Part shown: positions 18,305-26,957 of the stretch, one piece after another
Layout: the number at the start of each line of letters is the position of its first letter
Position numbering within the stretch: position 1 is the first letter of the stretch
From: Streptomyces sp. NBC_00239
Lineage (GTDB): Bacteria > Actinomycetota > Actinomycetes > Streptomycetales > Streptomycetaceae
DNA: 64,000 nucleotides
Direction of reading: 5' to 3'
Assembly: GCF_036194065.1 (NCBI RefSeq)
Contig: NZ_CP108095.1
Location: 3,906,001 to 3,970,000, forward strand
Position numbers and translations under genes: made by a program
Notes under the pieces: model-generated
The model's database searches: none
What the model was told of the DNA's origin: nothing
What the model saw: the letters and a program-made list of their open reading frames with translations, nothing else

Positions 18305-19243
18305 ATGCACGCGCGTTACGGACTACCGCTGAAGGTCACCGCAGGAATCGCCGCGGCGGGGGCCGCCGGAGTGGCCTACGCCGCCGGGTTCGAAGCCCGG
18401 TCGTTCCGGCTGCGACGGGTGACCGTCCCGGTGCTCCCGCGCGGGATGCGCCCGTTGCGGGTGCTCCAGGTCTCCGACATCCACATGGTGCGCGGACAGC
18501 ACAAGAAGAAGCGCTGGCTGCAGTCGCTCGCGGGGCTGCGCCCCGACTTCGTCGTCAACACCGGCGACAACCTCTCCGACACCGAGGGCGTGCCGGACGT
18601 CCTCGACGCGCTCGGCCCGCTCATGTCGTTCCCCGGCGTGTACGTCTTCGGCTCGAACGACTACTACGGGCCCCGGCTGCGCAATCCCGGCCGCTACCTG
18701 ATCGAGAAGCTCCAGGGCCGGCACGGCCTCAACGGCAACAAGCCGGTGGTCGGCGCGGTGCACAACCCGTGGCAGCCGATGCGCGACGCGTTCGACGCGG
18801 CCGGCTGGGTCAACCTCACCAACACGCGCGGCCGCCTGAAGCTCCCCGACCTCGACCTGGCGTTCACCGGCCTCGACGACCCGCACATCAAGCGGGACCG
18901 GTACGCGGCGGTGGAGGGCGGTCCGGAGGCCGACGCGGACTTCTCGATGGCCGTGGTGCACGCCCCGTACCTGCGGGTCCTGGACGCCTTCACCGCCGAC
19001 CGGTACCCGCTCGTCCTGGCCGGCCACACCCACGGCGGCCAGCTGTGCGTCCCCTTCTACGGGGCGCTCGTGACCAACTGCGACCTGGACACGGACCGGG
19101 TGAAGGGGCTGTCCACGCACGAGGCGGCGGGCCACCGGTCCTACCTGCACGTCTCGGCCGGCTGCGGCACCAACCGTTTCACGCCGGTCCGGTTCGCCTG
19201 CCCGCCCGAGGCGACGCTCCTCACGCTCACCGCCGCCCGCTGA
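18305..19243 (+). CDS. metallophosphoesterase, membrane-anchored
   Basis: The 312-residue protein starts with one hydrophobic segment (residues 8-25), likely a signal anchor. The calcineurin-type motifs follow: SDIHM with Asp58, NTGDN, GSND and AGHTHGGQ. These bind a two-metal centre that cleaves phosphoesters. Similar actinobacterial proteins resemble YkuE/YaeI-type phosphodiesterases, whose substrates may include lipid-linked sugar phosphates. The ATG at 18305 is preferred over a frame opening at 18254, because the usual family start lies just before the hydrophobic segment. Confidence 0.87.
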   Translation: MHARYGLPLKVTAGIAAAGAAGVAYAAGFEARSFRLRRVTVPVLPRGMRPLRVLQVSDIHMVRGQHKKKRWLQSLAGLRPDFVVNTGDNLSDTEGVPDVLDALGPLMSFPGVYVFGSNDYYGPRLRNPGRYLIEKLQGRHGLNGNKPVVGAVHNPWQPMRDAFDAAGWVNLTNTRGRLKLPDLDLAFTGLDDPHIKRDRYAAVEGGPEADADFSMAVVHAPYLRVLDAFTADRYPLVLAGHTHGGQLCVPFYGALVTNCDLDTDRVKGLSTHEAAGHRSYLHVSAGCGTNRFTPVRFACPPEATLLTLTAAR

Positions 19244-19296
19244 CCCCGTCCGGCCGACCGCCTCCGGCCCGGCCCCCGCCCCCGCGAAAACCGGAT

Positions 19297-19325
19297 TTCG
19301 TCTCCGGGCGCGGGTCCGCTAAAGT
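19297..19325 (+). promoter_or_regulatory. predicted promoter of tRNA-Pro
   Basis: A TTCGTC hexamer at 19297-19302 and a TAAAGT hexamer at 19320-19325 are 17 bp apart. They lie about 40 bp before the mature tRNA. The match to the housekeeping consensus is moderate. Confidence 0.4.
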
Positions 19326-19366
19326 AATCGATGTCGCCACGGCAGCAAGTTGGCCAGGGCGGCGAT

Positions 19367-19440
19367 CGGGGTGTAGCGCAGCTTGGCAGCGCGCTTCGTT
19401 CGGGACGAAGAGGTCGTGGGTTCAAATCCCGCCACCCCGA
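19367..19440 (+). tRNA. tRNA-Pro (anticodon CGG)
   Basis: The 74-nt sequence folds as a complete cloverleaf. The acceptor stem is CGGGGTG/CACCCCG, the D arm is AGCGCAGCTTGGCAGCGC, and the anticodon loop TTCGGGA (anticodon CGG, reading CCG) sits on a CTTCG/CGAAG stem. The T arm has the GTTCAAATC loop. No CCA is encoded at the 3' end. The gene is followed by a strong hairpin. Confidence 0.96.
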
Positions 19441-19457
19441 CTTCGTAAGACCAGGTC

Positions 19458-19490
19458 AAGGGCCTGATCCGCATTGCGGATCAGGCCCTT
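19458..19490 (+). terminator. hairpin terminator after tRNA-Pro
   Basis: A perfect 15-bp stem (19458-19472 with 19476-19490) closes a 3-nt loop and ends in CCCTT. It starts 18 bp after the tRNA. Confidence 0.85.
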
Positions 19491-19630
19491 CCTGCGTCTT
19501 CGGTGGTCGTTGGGGAGAGGTCCGGGGGCGGTTTCGGCCGGGGCTTTCGGGGTGGCTCCCTTTGGTAATCGCCCGGCGTGCGCGGGGCGTTCGCTGCTTC
19601 GTGCTCTCGACAGGACAGGTCCGCTCCGCC

Positions 19631-21115
19631 ATGCCCTCTGCCGCCCTTCTCTCCCGTCGGCCGTCCTGGTGCACTCCGAAGGTGTTGCGGACCGAGGTGC
19701 TCGGCGGGCTCGTCGTGGCGCTGGCGCTGGTACCCGAGGCCATCTCGTTCTCGATCATCGCGGGGGTGGATCCGGCGATCGGGCTGTTCGCGTCGTTCAC
19801 CATGGCCGTGACGATCGCGGTCGTGGGCGGGCGGCCGGCGATGATCTCCGCGGCGACCGGGGCGGTGGCCCTGGTGATCGCCCCGCTGAACCGGGAGCAC
19901 GGATTCGGCCATCTGGTGGCCGCGGTCATCCTCGCGGGTGTCTTCCAGATCGTGCTCGGCGCGCTCGGGGTGGCCCGGCTGCTGCGGTTCGTGCCGCGCT
20001 CGGTGATGGTCGGGTTCGTCAACGCGCTGGCCATCCTGGTCTTCATGGCGCAGGTGCGGGAGCTGCGGGACGTGCCGTGGGCGGTGTATCCGCTGGTGGC
20101 GGCGGGGCTGGCGCTGATGGTGTTCTTCCCGCGGATCACGAGGGCCGTGCCCGCGCCGCTCGTGTCGATCGCCATCCTCACCGCCGTCACGGTCGCGGCG
20201 GGGATCGCGGTGCCGACGGTCGGGGCGAAGGGCGAGCTGCCGTCGGCGCTGCCGGTGCCAGGGCTGCCGGACGTACCGTTCACGGCGGACACCCTGGCGA
20301 CCATCGCGCCGTACGCCTTCGCGATGGCGCTGGTCGGGCTGATGGAGTCGCTGATGACGGCGAAGCTCGTGGACGAGATCACCGACACCCGGTCCTCGAA
20401 GACCCGCGAGTCGGTCGGTCAGGGCATCGCGAACATCGTCACCGGGTTCTTCGGCGGTATGGGCGGCTGCGCGATGATCGGCCAGACGATGATCAACGTG
20501 AAGGTGTCCGGAGCGCGGACGCGGCTGTCGACCTTCCTCGCCGGCGCCTTCCTGATGGTGCTGTGCATCGTCTTCGGGCCGGTGGTCTCCGAGATCCCGA
20601 TGGCCGCGCTGGTCGCCGTCATGGTGATGGTCTGCTTCGCGACCTTCGACTGGCATTCGGTCGCGCCGAAGACGCTGCGGCGGATGCCCGCCGGCGAGAT
20701 CACCGTGATGGTGGTGACCGTGGTGTGCGTGGTGGCCACGCACAACCTGGCCGTCGGTGTCGTCGCCGGATCCGTGACCGCGATGATCGTCTTCGCCCAG
20801 CGGGTCGCGCACCTGGCGCAGGTCACGTCGGTCACCGATCCGGACGGCACCCGGGTGGTCTACTCCGTCACCGGAGCGCTGTTCTTCGCCTCGTCCGACG
20901 ACCTGGCGACGCGGTTCGACTACGCGGGCGACCCGGACACGGTCGTCATCGATCTGTCCGCGGCCCACATCTGGGACGCCTCGACCGTCGCCTCACTCGA
21001 TGCCGTCGAGACGAAGTACGCCCGGCTCGGCAAGACCGTCGAGATCACCGGTCTGAACGAGCACAGCGCCCGGATCCACGGCCGGCTGAGCGGCGAGCTC
21101 TCCCCCGGCCACTGA
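19631..21115 (+). CDS. SulP-family anion transporter with STAS domain
   Basis: The 494-residue protein has about ten to twelve membrane segments, beginning with the family signature around ALALVPEAISFSIIAGVDP. It ends with a soluble STAS domain of about 90 residues (VVIDLSAAHIWDASTVASLD). SulP proteins carry sulfate, bicarbonate or other anions; the substrate is not readable from sequence. I chose the ATG at 19631, where the family-type N-terminus begins, with an AGGACAGG upstream; the frame itself stays open back through the tRNA. It starts about 140 bp after tRNA-Pro's terminator. Confidence 0.9.
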   Translation: MPSAALLSRRPSWCTPKVLRTEVLGGLVVALALVPEAISFSIIAGVDPAIGLFASFTMAVTIAVVGGRPAMISAATGAVALVIAPLNREHGFGHLVAAVILAGVFQIVLGALGVARLLRFVPRSVMVGFVNALAILVFMAQVRELRDVPWAVYPLVAAGLALMVFFPRITRAVPAPLVSIAILTAVTVAAGIAVPTVGAKGELPSALPVPGLPDVPFTADTLATIAPYAFAMALVGLMESLMTAKLVDEITDTRSSKTRESVGQGIANIVTGFFGGMGGCAMIGQTMINVKVSGARTRLSTFLAGAFLMVLCIVFGPVVSEIPMAALVAVMVMVCFATFDWHSVAPKTLRRMPAGEITVMVVTVVCVVATHNLAVGVVAGSVTAMIVFAQRVAHLAQVTSVTDPDGTRVVYSVTGALFFASSDDLATRFDYAGDPDTVVIDLSAAHIWDASTVASLDAVETKYARLGKTVEITGLNEHSARIHGRLSGELSPGH

Positions 21116-21134
21116 GCCCCGGCCGCGGTCCGGC

Positions 21135-21197
21135 GAGACCGAGGAGACCACGGAGACTCAGGAGACCGAGGAAACCGTGGAGACCGTGGAAACCGAT
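21135..21197. repeat. 9-bp tandem repeat, seven copies
   Basis: Seven imperfect copies of GAGACCGNG (variants GAGACCACG, GAGACTCAG, GAAACCGTG) run without interruption between the SulP stop and the SHOCT gene stop. Read on the plus strand, the array would encode Glu-Thr-X repeats, but it is not in frame with SulP. Confidence 0.85.
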
Positions 21198-21220
21198 CTG
21201 CGGCCGGCGGGGCGGGCGCG

Positions 21221-21619
21221 TCAGGCGAGGAGCTTGGCCTTCGCGCGGTCGAATTCCTCCTGGGTGAGGTGGCCCTTCTCCTTGAGTGCGGACAGCTTGC
21301 CGAGTTCTTCGGCCGCGGTGGTGGCGCCGCCCCCGGTGCCCGCCGCCTTCTGGACGTAGTCACGGAAGGCCTGTTCGCGTGCCTCGACCTCCTTCACGTC
21401 ACGCTTGCCCATGCTGCGGCCGCGGACGATCAGGTAGACGAAAACGCCGAGGTAGGGCAGCAGGAGCACGAGGACGAGCCAGCCGGCCTTGGCCCAGCCG
21501 TTCAGTTCGTGGTCGCGGAAGATGTCCGTGATCACCTTGAACAGCAGGAAGAACCACATGACCCACAGGAACAGCCACAGCATCGTCCAGAACAGGTTGA
21601 GCAGCGGATAGTCGTCCAT
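21221..21619 (-). CDS. membrane protein with PLDc_N-like helices and SHOCT domain
   Basis: The 132-residue protein has two hydrophobic helices (about residues 5-30 and 43-65) of the PLDc_N type. A charged linker follows, and then a C-terminal SHOCT domain (LGKLSALKEKGHLTQEEFDRAKAKLL). SHOCT is a short helical domain thought to mediate oligomerisation. The function is unknown. It converges on SulP and diverges from the molybdoenzyme gene. Confidence 0.87.
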   Translation of the reverse strand: MDDYPLLNLFWTMLWLFLWVMWFFLLFKVITDIFRDHELNGWAKAGWLVLVLLLPYLGVFVYLIVRGRSMGKRDVKEVEAREQAFRDYVQKAAGTGGGATTAAEELGKLSALKEKGHLTQEEFDRAKAKLLA

Positions 21620-21767
21620 GCGGCACTCCGATCATCGGTTCGACTTTCCATTCATACCGGTTGACCCTTAATGCCGCATTCGATGTATTCCCGGGGTGCG
21701 GGACGGCCCGGAGTGTGCCCGTCCGCGGCGACGTGCCGGGCCGGGGCGGGCGCGCGACCATGGAGGG

Positions 21768-22874
21768 ATGGAGCAGGCGTCCCTCGGCGATGTCAGCACC
21801 CCCGGGCGCGTGGCGGCCGACGGTGAGGGCATCAGCGCGGCCGAGCTGGGACTCGCGGCGCGCAACCACGGACTGCCCCTGGAAGCGCTGCGCTACGAGG
21901 TGACACCGCCCGGACTGCACTACGTACTGGTCCACTACGACATCCCGGCCGCGGACGCCGACGACTGGCGGCTGGACGTCGGGGGCCGGGTGCGGACCCC
22001 CCTGTCACTGGACCTGGCCGCGCTCGCCGGGCTGCCGGCCGTCACCCGGCGGGTCACCATGGAGTGCGCGGGCAACGGCCGGGCGCGGCTGTCCCCGCGC
22101 CCGGTCAGCCAGCCCTGGCTGGTGGAAGCGGTGGGCACCGCCGACTGGACGGGCGTGCCGCTGCATCTCGTACTCGAGGCCGCCGGGGTGGCTCCGGATG
22201 CCGTGGAGGCCGTGTTCACCGGGGCCGACCACGGGGTCGAGCGGGGCGTCGAGCAGGACTACCGGCGCAGCCTGCCGCTCCCGGTGGCACCGGACGCCCT
22301 GCTCGCGTACGCGATGAACGGCCGGCCGCTGCCGCCGCAGCACGGGTATCCGCTGCGGCTGGTCGTGCCCGGCTGGTACGGCATGGCGCACGTGAAGTGG
22401 CTGCGCGAGATCACCCTGGTGGACGCGCCGTTCACCGGTTTCCAGCAGGCCGTGGCCTACCGCGTCCGGCAGGATCCCGGAGAGGACGGCAAACCGGTCA
22501 CCCGGATCGCGCCGCGCGCCCTGATGATCCCGCCGGGCTTCCCCGACTTCATGTCCCGCACCCGGGTGGTGCGCCCCGGGCCGGTACGCCCGGCCGGGCG
22601 CGCCTGGTCGGGGTACGGGCCGGTGGTGCGGGTGGAGTTCAGTGCGGACGGGGGCGGCAGCTGGGCCGATGCCGAGGTGGAGCCGCAGGGGCTGCACGCC
22701 TGGGCGTGGCAGGGCTGGCAGGCCGACTGGGTGGCGGAGCCGGGCCGTCACGTACTCGCGGTCCGGGCCACCGACGCGGCCGGGCACACCCAGCCTCTCG
22801 AACAGGCCTGGAACCTCGGCGGGTTCCGCAACAACCAGGTCCAGGTCGTCGACGTGCTGTGCTGCCCCGCCTGA
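21768..22874 (+). CDS. molybdopterin-dependent oxidoreductase, sulfite-oxidase family
   Basis: The 368-residue protein shows the sulfite-oxidase molybdopterin domain with the molybdenum-binding Cys100 in MECAGNGR. It ends with the dimerisation domain (VRVEFSADGGGSWADAEVE). Family members oxidise sulfite or reduce related oxyanions. No Tat signal or haem domain is present, so the enzyme should be cytosolic with an external electron partner. The start at 21768 follows GGAGGG almost directly, tight spacing. The SulP anion transporter nearby would fit sulfur oxyanion metabolism, but the two are separated by a gene on the other strand. Confidence 0.9.
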   Translation: MEQASLGDVSTPGRVAADGEGISAAELGLAARNHGLPLEALRYEVTPPGLHYVLVHYDIPAADADDWRLDVGGRVRTPLSLDLAALAGLPAVTRRVTMECAGNGRARLSPRPVSQPWLVEAVGTADWTGVPLHLVLEAAGVAPDAVEAVFTGADHGVERGVEQDYRRSLPLPVAPDALLAYAMNGRPLPPQHGYPLRLVVPGWYGMAHVKWLREITLVDAPFTGFQQAVAYRVRQDPGEDGKPVTRIAPRALMIPPGFPDFMSRTRVVRPGPVRPAGRAWSGYGPVVRVEFSADGGGSWADAEVEPQGLHAWAWQGWQADWVAEPGRHVLAVRATDAAGHTQPLEQAWNLGGFRNNQVQVVDVLCCPA

Positions 22875-22926
22875 CCAGTGCGCGAACAGTCCCTCCCGCC
22901 ACCTCCCACCCCTCCGCCGCCGGTCC

Positions 22927-23421
22927 CTAATCCGGCGCACGGTGGCGGGCGTTGCGCCACCACAGGGACAGCAGCGTGAGCGACCCGGCGGGCGCCGGAT
23001 TGCCGGGGCACACGTCGAAGTGGGAGATCCGGCAGAGGTCCGCGGGGACTGCGCCGCCGAGATTGACCGCGGTGCCGTCACCCGCGATCCGCCAGCGCTT
23101 GCCGGGCGGAAGGTGGGTGACGGGAAACGTGCCCGGTTCGATCAGGATCCAACTGCCCCCGGTCGTACGGTGCCAGGCGGCGGGCGCGTCGCAGCGACGG
23201 CAGGAGCTCCCGGCCGGGGTCCGGTCGTCCCGCACCGGTGCGCCCGTACGGTCCGCGTACCGCAGCGCGGCGGAGGCGCCGGCCAGCACCTCGGCCAGCA
23301 GCACCGGCTCCCGGGAGGGCTGCCCCGCCTCCGCCCGGTCGCACGGCCCGCACAGCGCCATGCCGCGACTCGCCGTCCAGCGCCCGCCCGGACCGGCGCA
23401 GGCATCGCAGGCCGCTTCCAC
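22927..23421 (-). CDS. Cys-rich hypothetical protein (DUF6083-like)
   Basis: The 164-residue protein has pairs of cysteines that look like two small zinc sites: C-X2-C near the start with a second C-X2-C around residue 24, and CRRCDAP in the middle. It then has an RWRIAGDGTAVNL segment that resembles Streptomyces DUF6083 proteins as I remember them. No enzymatic motif is seen. The GTG start at 23421 is the first usable codon. Confidence 0.65.
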   Translation of the reverse strand: MEAACDACAGPGGRWTASRGMALCGPCDRAEAGQPSREPVLLAEVLAGASAALRYADRTGAPVRDDRTPAGSSCRRCDAPAAWHRTTGGSWILIEPGTFPVTHLPPGKRWRIAGDGTAVNLGGAVPADLCRISHFDVCPGNPAPAGSLTLLSLWWRNARHRAPD

Positions 23422-23617
23422 GACACTTCACCCCCCACAGACCGTGAACAACCGTGAACAGTCGACATGACGATCCTTCCACCCGGCACCGACAGCCATG
23501 CGGGCCGAGCGCGCCTCGGCCGGAAGCCGCCGGGCTCGCGTATCGGCTGTGCCAAAGCACCGTCAGGACTCCGTCAGGACCGCCGGTCAGGGCTCCGGGC
23601 GCTTCTAGCCTCGCCTC

Positions 23618-24232
23618 ATGCGACGACGCAGCACGACCGGACGACACGGCACGACCGGACGGCGCAGCACCATCGGACGGCGCGGCACGACCGGACGGCG
23701 CACCACCCTCGGGCAGCGCGGCGGGGCGCCCGGCGACACCGCCGAGGACGTCCACTGGGCGGGCGAGCGCCGCTCGGCGGTCGGGGCGGCGGTACTGCTG
23801 CTGACCTCGCTGCTGGTCCTCGACACGGGCGCGGGCCGGCTGACCGCCGTCCGCGCCGCCCTCTGGACGGGCCTCGCCGCGCTCTTCTTCGTGATCCTGC
23901 TGCCGCCCCGCGTCCGCGCGCGGCCCGGCCGGCTCACCTCGCGCGGCCTGTGCACGACGCACTCCGTGCGCACCGACGCCCTCGTCTCGGTCCGCTGGTC
24001 GGACGGGGTCGCCCGGCGGCTGGTGCTGCGGGACCTCGACGGCGGGCGGGTCGAGATCGACCCGGACGTCCTCGTGCGCAATCCGCCGCTGTGGCACCGG
24101 CTCGACACGGACTCCCGCACCGCCCTGCACCGGGGCACCCTGCTGTGCGGGGCGACGGCGCTGCGGCGGCTCGCGGAGCGGATCGACCGGGAGGCGGCCC
24201 GTACGGTCTTCAAGGTGTCGGGGCTGCTCTGA
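23618..24232 (+). CDS. membrane protein with repetitive basic N-terminus
   Basis: The 204-residue protein begins with five copies of a six-residue unit (RRSTTG-like), encoded by 18-bp tandem repeats. Two hydrophobic helices follow (about residues 55-75 and 80-97). The soluble tail of about 100 residues has a PH-like strand pattern (LTSRGLCTTHSVRTDALVSV). I do not recognise the family with certainty. Codon use in the tail is typical of a real gene. No clear ribosome site precedes the ATG, and an ATG or GTG inside the repeat-free part could also be the start. Confidence 0.65.
   Translation: MRRRSTTGRHGTTGRRSTIGRRGTTGRRTTLGQRGGAPGDTAEDVHWAGERRSAVGAAVLLLTSLLVLDTGAGRLTAVRAALWTGLAALFFVILLPPRVRARPGRLTSRGLCTTHSVRTDALVSVRWSDGVARRLVLRDLDGGRVEIDPDVLVRNPPLWHRLDTDSRTALHRGTLLCGATALRRLAERIDREAARTVFKVSGLL
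23624..23713 (+). repeat. 18-bp tandem repeat, five copies, within a coding region
   Basis: The five 18-bp units are in frame and encode RRSTTG, RHGTTG, RRSTIG, RRGTTG and RRTTLG. Variation is mostly at isolated positions, so the array looks like a coding minisatellite. Confidence 0.85.
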
Positions 24233-24304
24233 GCCCGGCCGGTACCCGGTCTGCCCGGCCTGGTCCCGGCGGTGCCGGGGTCGCTCACGCGGACCGGGCG
24301 CGGC

Positions 24305-25393
24305 TCACAGCCAGCCGTTGCGGCGGAAGCCCCGGTGGATCACGACACAGGCCACCGTGATCAGGACGAGCACCGCCGGGTAGCCGTACGTCCACTTCAG
24401 CTCGGGCATGTGCTCGAAGTTCATGCCGTAGACCCCGCACACCATGGTCGGCACGGCAACGATGGCCGCCCAGGCCGTGATCTTGCGCATGTCCTCGTTC
24501 TGCGCGACCGTCACCTGCGCCAGGTGCGCCTGGAGGATCGAGTCGAGCAGCGAGTCGTAGGACGCGATCTGCTCGGTGGTCCGGGTCAGGTGGTCGGCGA
24601 CGTCGCGGAAGTACGCGCGGATGTCCGGCCCGATCACCGGCATGGGCTGGGTGGCGAGCTGTTGGAGCGGCCGGTCCAGGGGGGCCACGGCCCGCCGCAG
24701 CTCCAGCAGTTCCCGCTTGAGCTGGTAGATCCGTCCCGCGTCGCCCCGGCTGCCCTCTTCGCTGAACACGGCGGACTCCACCGCGTCGAGGTCGCTCTGC
24801 ACGGCGTCGGACACGGCCAGGTACTCGTCGACCACGTGGTCCGCTATGGCGTGCAGCACCACGGCCGGGCCCTTCGCGAGCTGTTCCGGATCGGTCTCCA
24901 GCGCCTCGCGGAGCGGCCCGAGCGAGCCGTGGCCGCCATGGCGGATGGTGATGACGAAATCGGTGCCGGCGAAGACCATCAGTTCGCCGGTGTCGACGAC
25001 CTCGCTGGTCGCGGTCAGCTCCTCGTGCTCGACGTAGCGGACCGTCTTGAACACGGCGAAGAGCGTGTCGTCGTACCGCTCCACCTTGGGCCGCTGATGG
25101 GCGTGGACGGCGTCCTCCACGGCCAGCGGGTGCAGGCCGAAGAGTTTGGCGAGGCCGGTGAACTCCTCCTGTTCCGGCTCGTGCAGGCCGATCCACACGA
25201 ATCCGTCACCCGTCCGGCGGACCCGGCGCAGTGCCTCCTCGGCTTCCTGGCAGCCGTCCTGGCGCACGCCGTCCCGGTAGACCACGCAGTTCACCACCGC
25301 GGATCCGAGCGGTGAGCGGGCGGGATGGCTGAGGTCCACGGCCCGCCGGTGGGCCCGGCGGACCGCACGGCGAAGCTGGCTGAACATCGACAC
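24305..25393 (-). CDS. corA: CorA-family magnesium transporter
   Basis: The 362-residue protein has the large cytosolic CorA funnel domain, two C-terminal membrane helices, and the diagnostic Gly-Met-Asn motif (G323-M324-N325) at the pore mouth. CorA channels bring in Mg2+ and related divalent ions. The start is a GTG at 25393; an ATG at 25387 is equally possible. It converges with the repeat-bearing membrane protein. Confidence 0.93.
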   Translation of the reverse strand: MSMFSQLRRAVRRAHRRAVDLSHPARSPLGSAVVNCVVYRDGVRQDGCQEAEEALRRVRRTGDGFVWIGLHEPEQEEFTGLAKLFGLHPLAVEDAVHAHQRPKVERYDDTLFAVFKTVRYVEHEELTATSEVVDTGELMVFAGTDFVITIRHGGHGSLGPLREALETDPEQLAKGPAVVLHAIADHVVDEYLAVSDAVQSDLDAVESAVFSEEGSRGDAGRIYQLKRELLELRRAVAPLDRPLQQLATQPMPVIGPDIRAYFRDVADHLTRTTEQIASYDSLLDSILQAHLAQVTVAQNEDMRKITAWAAIVAVPTMVCGVYGMNFEHMPELKWTYGYPAVLVLITVACVVIHRGFRRNGWL

Positions 25394-25478
25394 TGCGGGC
25401 TCCTTCGGCGGTTCGACGCACAGTGTGCCAGCCGTGTGCGCGAATGACGCCGGACGGGCCCCGCGGGCCCGCGCCCGC

Positions 25479-26216
25479 TCAGCGGTGTTCGGGGTTGGGG
25501 AAGTCCCAGCGGCAGCCCGCGTCCCACAGCGCGCGCTGGTTGCCGTGGGCGGGCATGCCGCCGGCCCGCCGGAGCAGGGCCGCGAGGTGCATCAGGTTCC
25601 AGCTCATGAAGGCCGTGTTGCGGTTGGTGAAGTCGTTCTCCGGGCCTCCGGAGCCCGCGTCGAGGTACGAGGGTCCCGGCCCGGCCTCGCCGATCCAGCC
25701 CGCGTCGGCCTGCGGCGGGATCACGTACCCGAGGTGCTGGAGGCTGTAGAGCACGTTCATCGCGCAGTGCTTGACGCCGTCCTCGTTGCCGGTGATCAGG
25801 CAGCCGCCGGCCCGGCCGTAGTACGCGTACTGGCCCTGCTCGTTGAGGATGCTGGAGCAGGCGTAGAGCCGCTCGATGACCTGCTTCATCACGGAGCTGT
25901 TGTCGCCGAGCCAGATCGGGCCGCACAGCACGAGGATGTCGGCCGCCATGATCTGCGAGTAGAGGACGGGCCAGTCGTCGCTCTCCCAGCCGTGCTCCGT
26001 CATGTCGGGCCAGACGCCGGTGGCGATGTCGTGGTCGACGGCGCGGATCAGCTCGGTCGTGACGCCGTTCGCCTCCATGACGGCGCGGCTCTTGTCGATC
26101 AGGCCCTCGGTGTTGCTCACCTCGGGCGACCGCTTCAGGGTGCAGTTCACGTAGACGGCGCGCAGGCGCAGGTCCTCGTACCGGAATTCCGGGGGCGTGG
26201 GCGGTGTCGTGGGCAC
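25479..26216 (-). CDS. flavodoxin-like NAD(P)H-dependent oxidoreductase
   Basis: The 245-residue protein has a flavodoxin-type start (RAVYVNCTLKRSPEVSNTEGL) and a GPIWLGDNSSVMKQVIERL segment that lines an FMN site. It belongs to the NADPH-dependent FMN reductase superfamily; quinone or azo-type reductase activity is possible. I chose the GTG at 26216; a start at 26252 would add 12 residues. It lies 73 bp after the HD-domain gene on the same strand and may be co-transcribed with it. Confidence 0.82.
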   Translation of the reverse strand: MPTTPPTPPEFRYEDLRLRAVYVNCTLKRSPEVSNTEGLIDKSRAVMEANGVTTELIRAVDHDIATGVWPDMTEHGWESDDWPVLYSQIMAADILVLCGPIWLGDNSSVMKQVIERLYACSSILNEQGQYAYYGRAGGCLITGNEDGVKHCAMNVLYSLQHLGYVIPPQADAGWIGEAGPGPSYLDAGSGGPENDFTNRNTAFMSWNLMHLAALLRRAGGMPAHGNQRALWDAGCRWDFPNPEHR

Positions 26217-26289
26217 CCGTCCAGCCTGCGGGTCACCGGAGGGCGCTGCCACCCCGGTGACCCGTACGGCACGGCCGCCCCGGCCGGCC

Positions 26290-26910
26290 TCAGGCCATCC
26301 GCTCCAGGGGGTTCGCTGCGATCCGGGCGGCCGCCCCGCCGGCGACCAGGTCCGCCGCCGCGCACCCGGGCTTGCGGGCGCCCTGGTCCGTGACCAGCTC
26401 CAGGAACGCGGCGCCGAACCCGGCCCGCGGGTACGCCTTCACCAGCGCTGACGTGAAGTCCGGGTCGAACTCCGCCACCCGCAGCCCCGACACGTCGGCG
26501 CTCGTACCGACCTGGAGCAGGTGGCTCTCCACGTCCTGGGCGGCCGTGACGTCCTGCCGCATGTGCTGGACGATCACCTTCGCCGCCCGGTCGCGCCGCG
26601 CGAGGTCCCATCCCAGGCCCGCCGTGAGGACCCGTGCCACGTGCCCGCCCGCCTCCTCGAAGGACAGGGTGTGGCTGTCGAAGGGCTCCACCAGCCCCAG
26701 GTCGTGCAGCAGCGAGGAGACGTAGAACAGCTCGTCGTCGAAGTCCAGGCCGTGCGTGCGGGCGTACGCGGCGCCCAGGAGGAACGAGCGGACGGAATGG
26801 TTGAACAGCGCCTGGTCGGTGTACTCCGCGCACACCAGCCGGGCCGCCTCCGCCGCCGCGGTGCGCGGCGCACCGATGCCGCCGACGGAATCGAGAGCCG
26901 TGGATGTCAC
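26290..26910 (-). CDS. HD-domain hydrolase, cyanamide-hydratase-like
   Basis: The 206-residue helical protein has the metal ligands of an HD domain: His38 (FNHSVRSF), His69-Asp70 (LLHDLGL), and later histidines at 90 and 116. The NHSVRSF start is typical of the cyanamide-hydratase-like branch, which hydrates nitrile-like compounds; many members have other or unknown substrates. The GTG at 26910 has a clear AGGGGGA upstream. It follows the cytosine-deaminase-like gene by 47 bp on the same strand, which suggests a shared operon for a nitrogen-containing compound. Confidence 0.82.
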   Translation of the reverse strand: MTSTALDSVGGIGAPRTAAAEAARLVCAEYTDQALFNHSVRSFLLGAAYARTHGLDFDDELFYVSSLLHDLGLVEPFDSHTLSFEEAGGHVARVLTAGLGWDLARRDRAAKVIVQHMRQDVTAAQDVESHLLQVGTSADVSGLRVAEFDPDFTSALVKAYPRAGFGAAFLELVTDQGARKPGCAAADLVAGGAAARIAANPLERMA

Positions 26911-26922
26911 GAGCGTTCCCCC

Positions 26923-26945
26923 TGTTGATCACACATGTTGATCAC
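26923..26945. repeat. direct repeat TGTTGATCAC, 13-bp period
   Basis: Two exact copies of TGTTGATCAC (26923-26932 and 26936-26945) lie in the 47-bp gap before the HD gene. Each contains the palindrome TGATCA. The place fits an operator, but no regulator is known. Confidence 0.6.
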
Positions 26946-26957
26946 GACGGGCTCACT

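Noticed and set aside
19367..19440. tRNA-Pro as an integration site for a mobile element
   Set aside because: No integrase, no repeated tRNA 3' end and no foreign-looking genes follow; SulP and the next genes look native.
21135..21197. The 9-bp array as a CRISPR
   Set aside because: Repeats are adjacent with no spacers, and no cas genes are present.
23454..23804. Plus-strand frame with Ala/Asp/Gly-Pro repeats near 23.6 kb
   Set aside because: It is another frame of the same 18-bp repeats; the frame from 23618 continues into a membrane protein with normal codon use.
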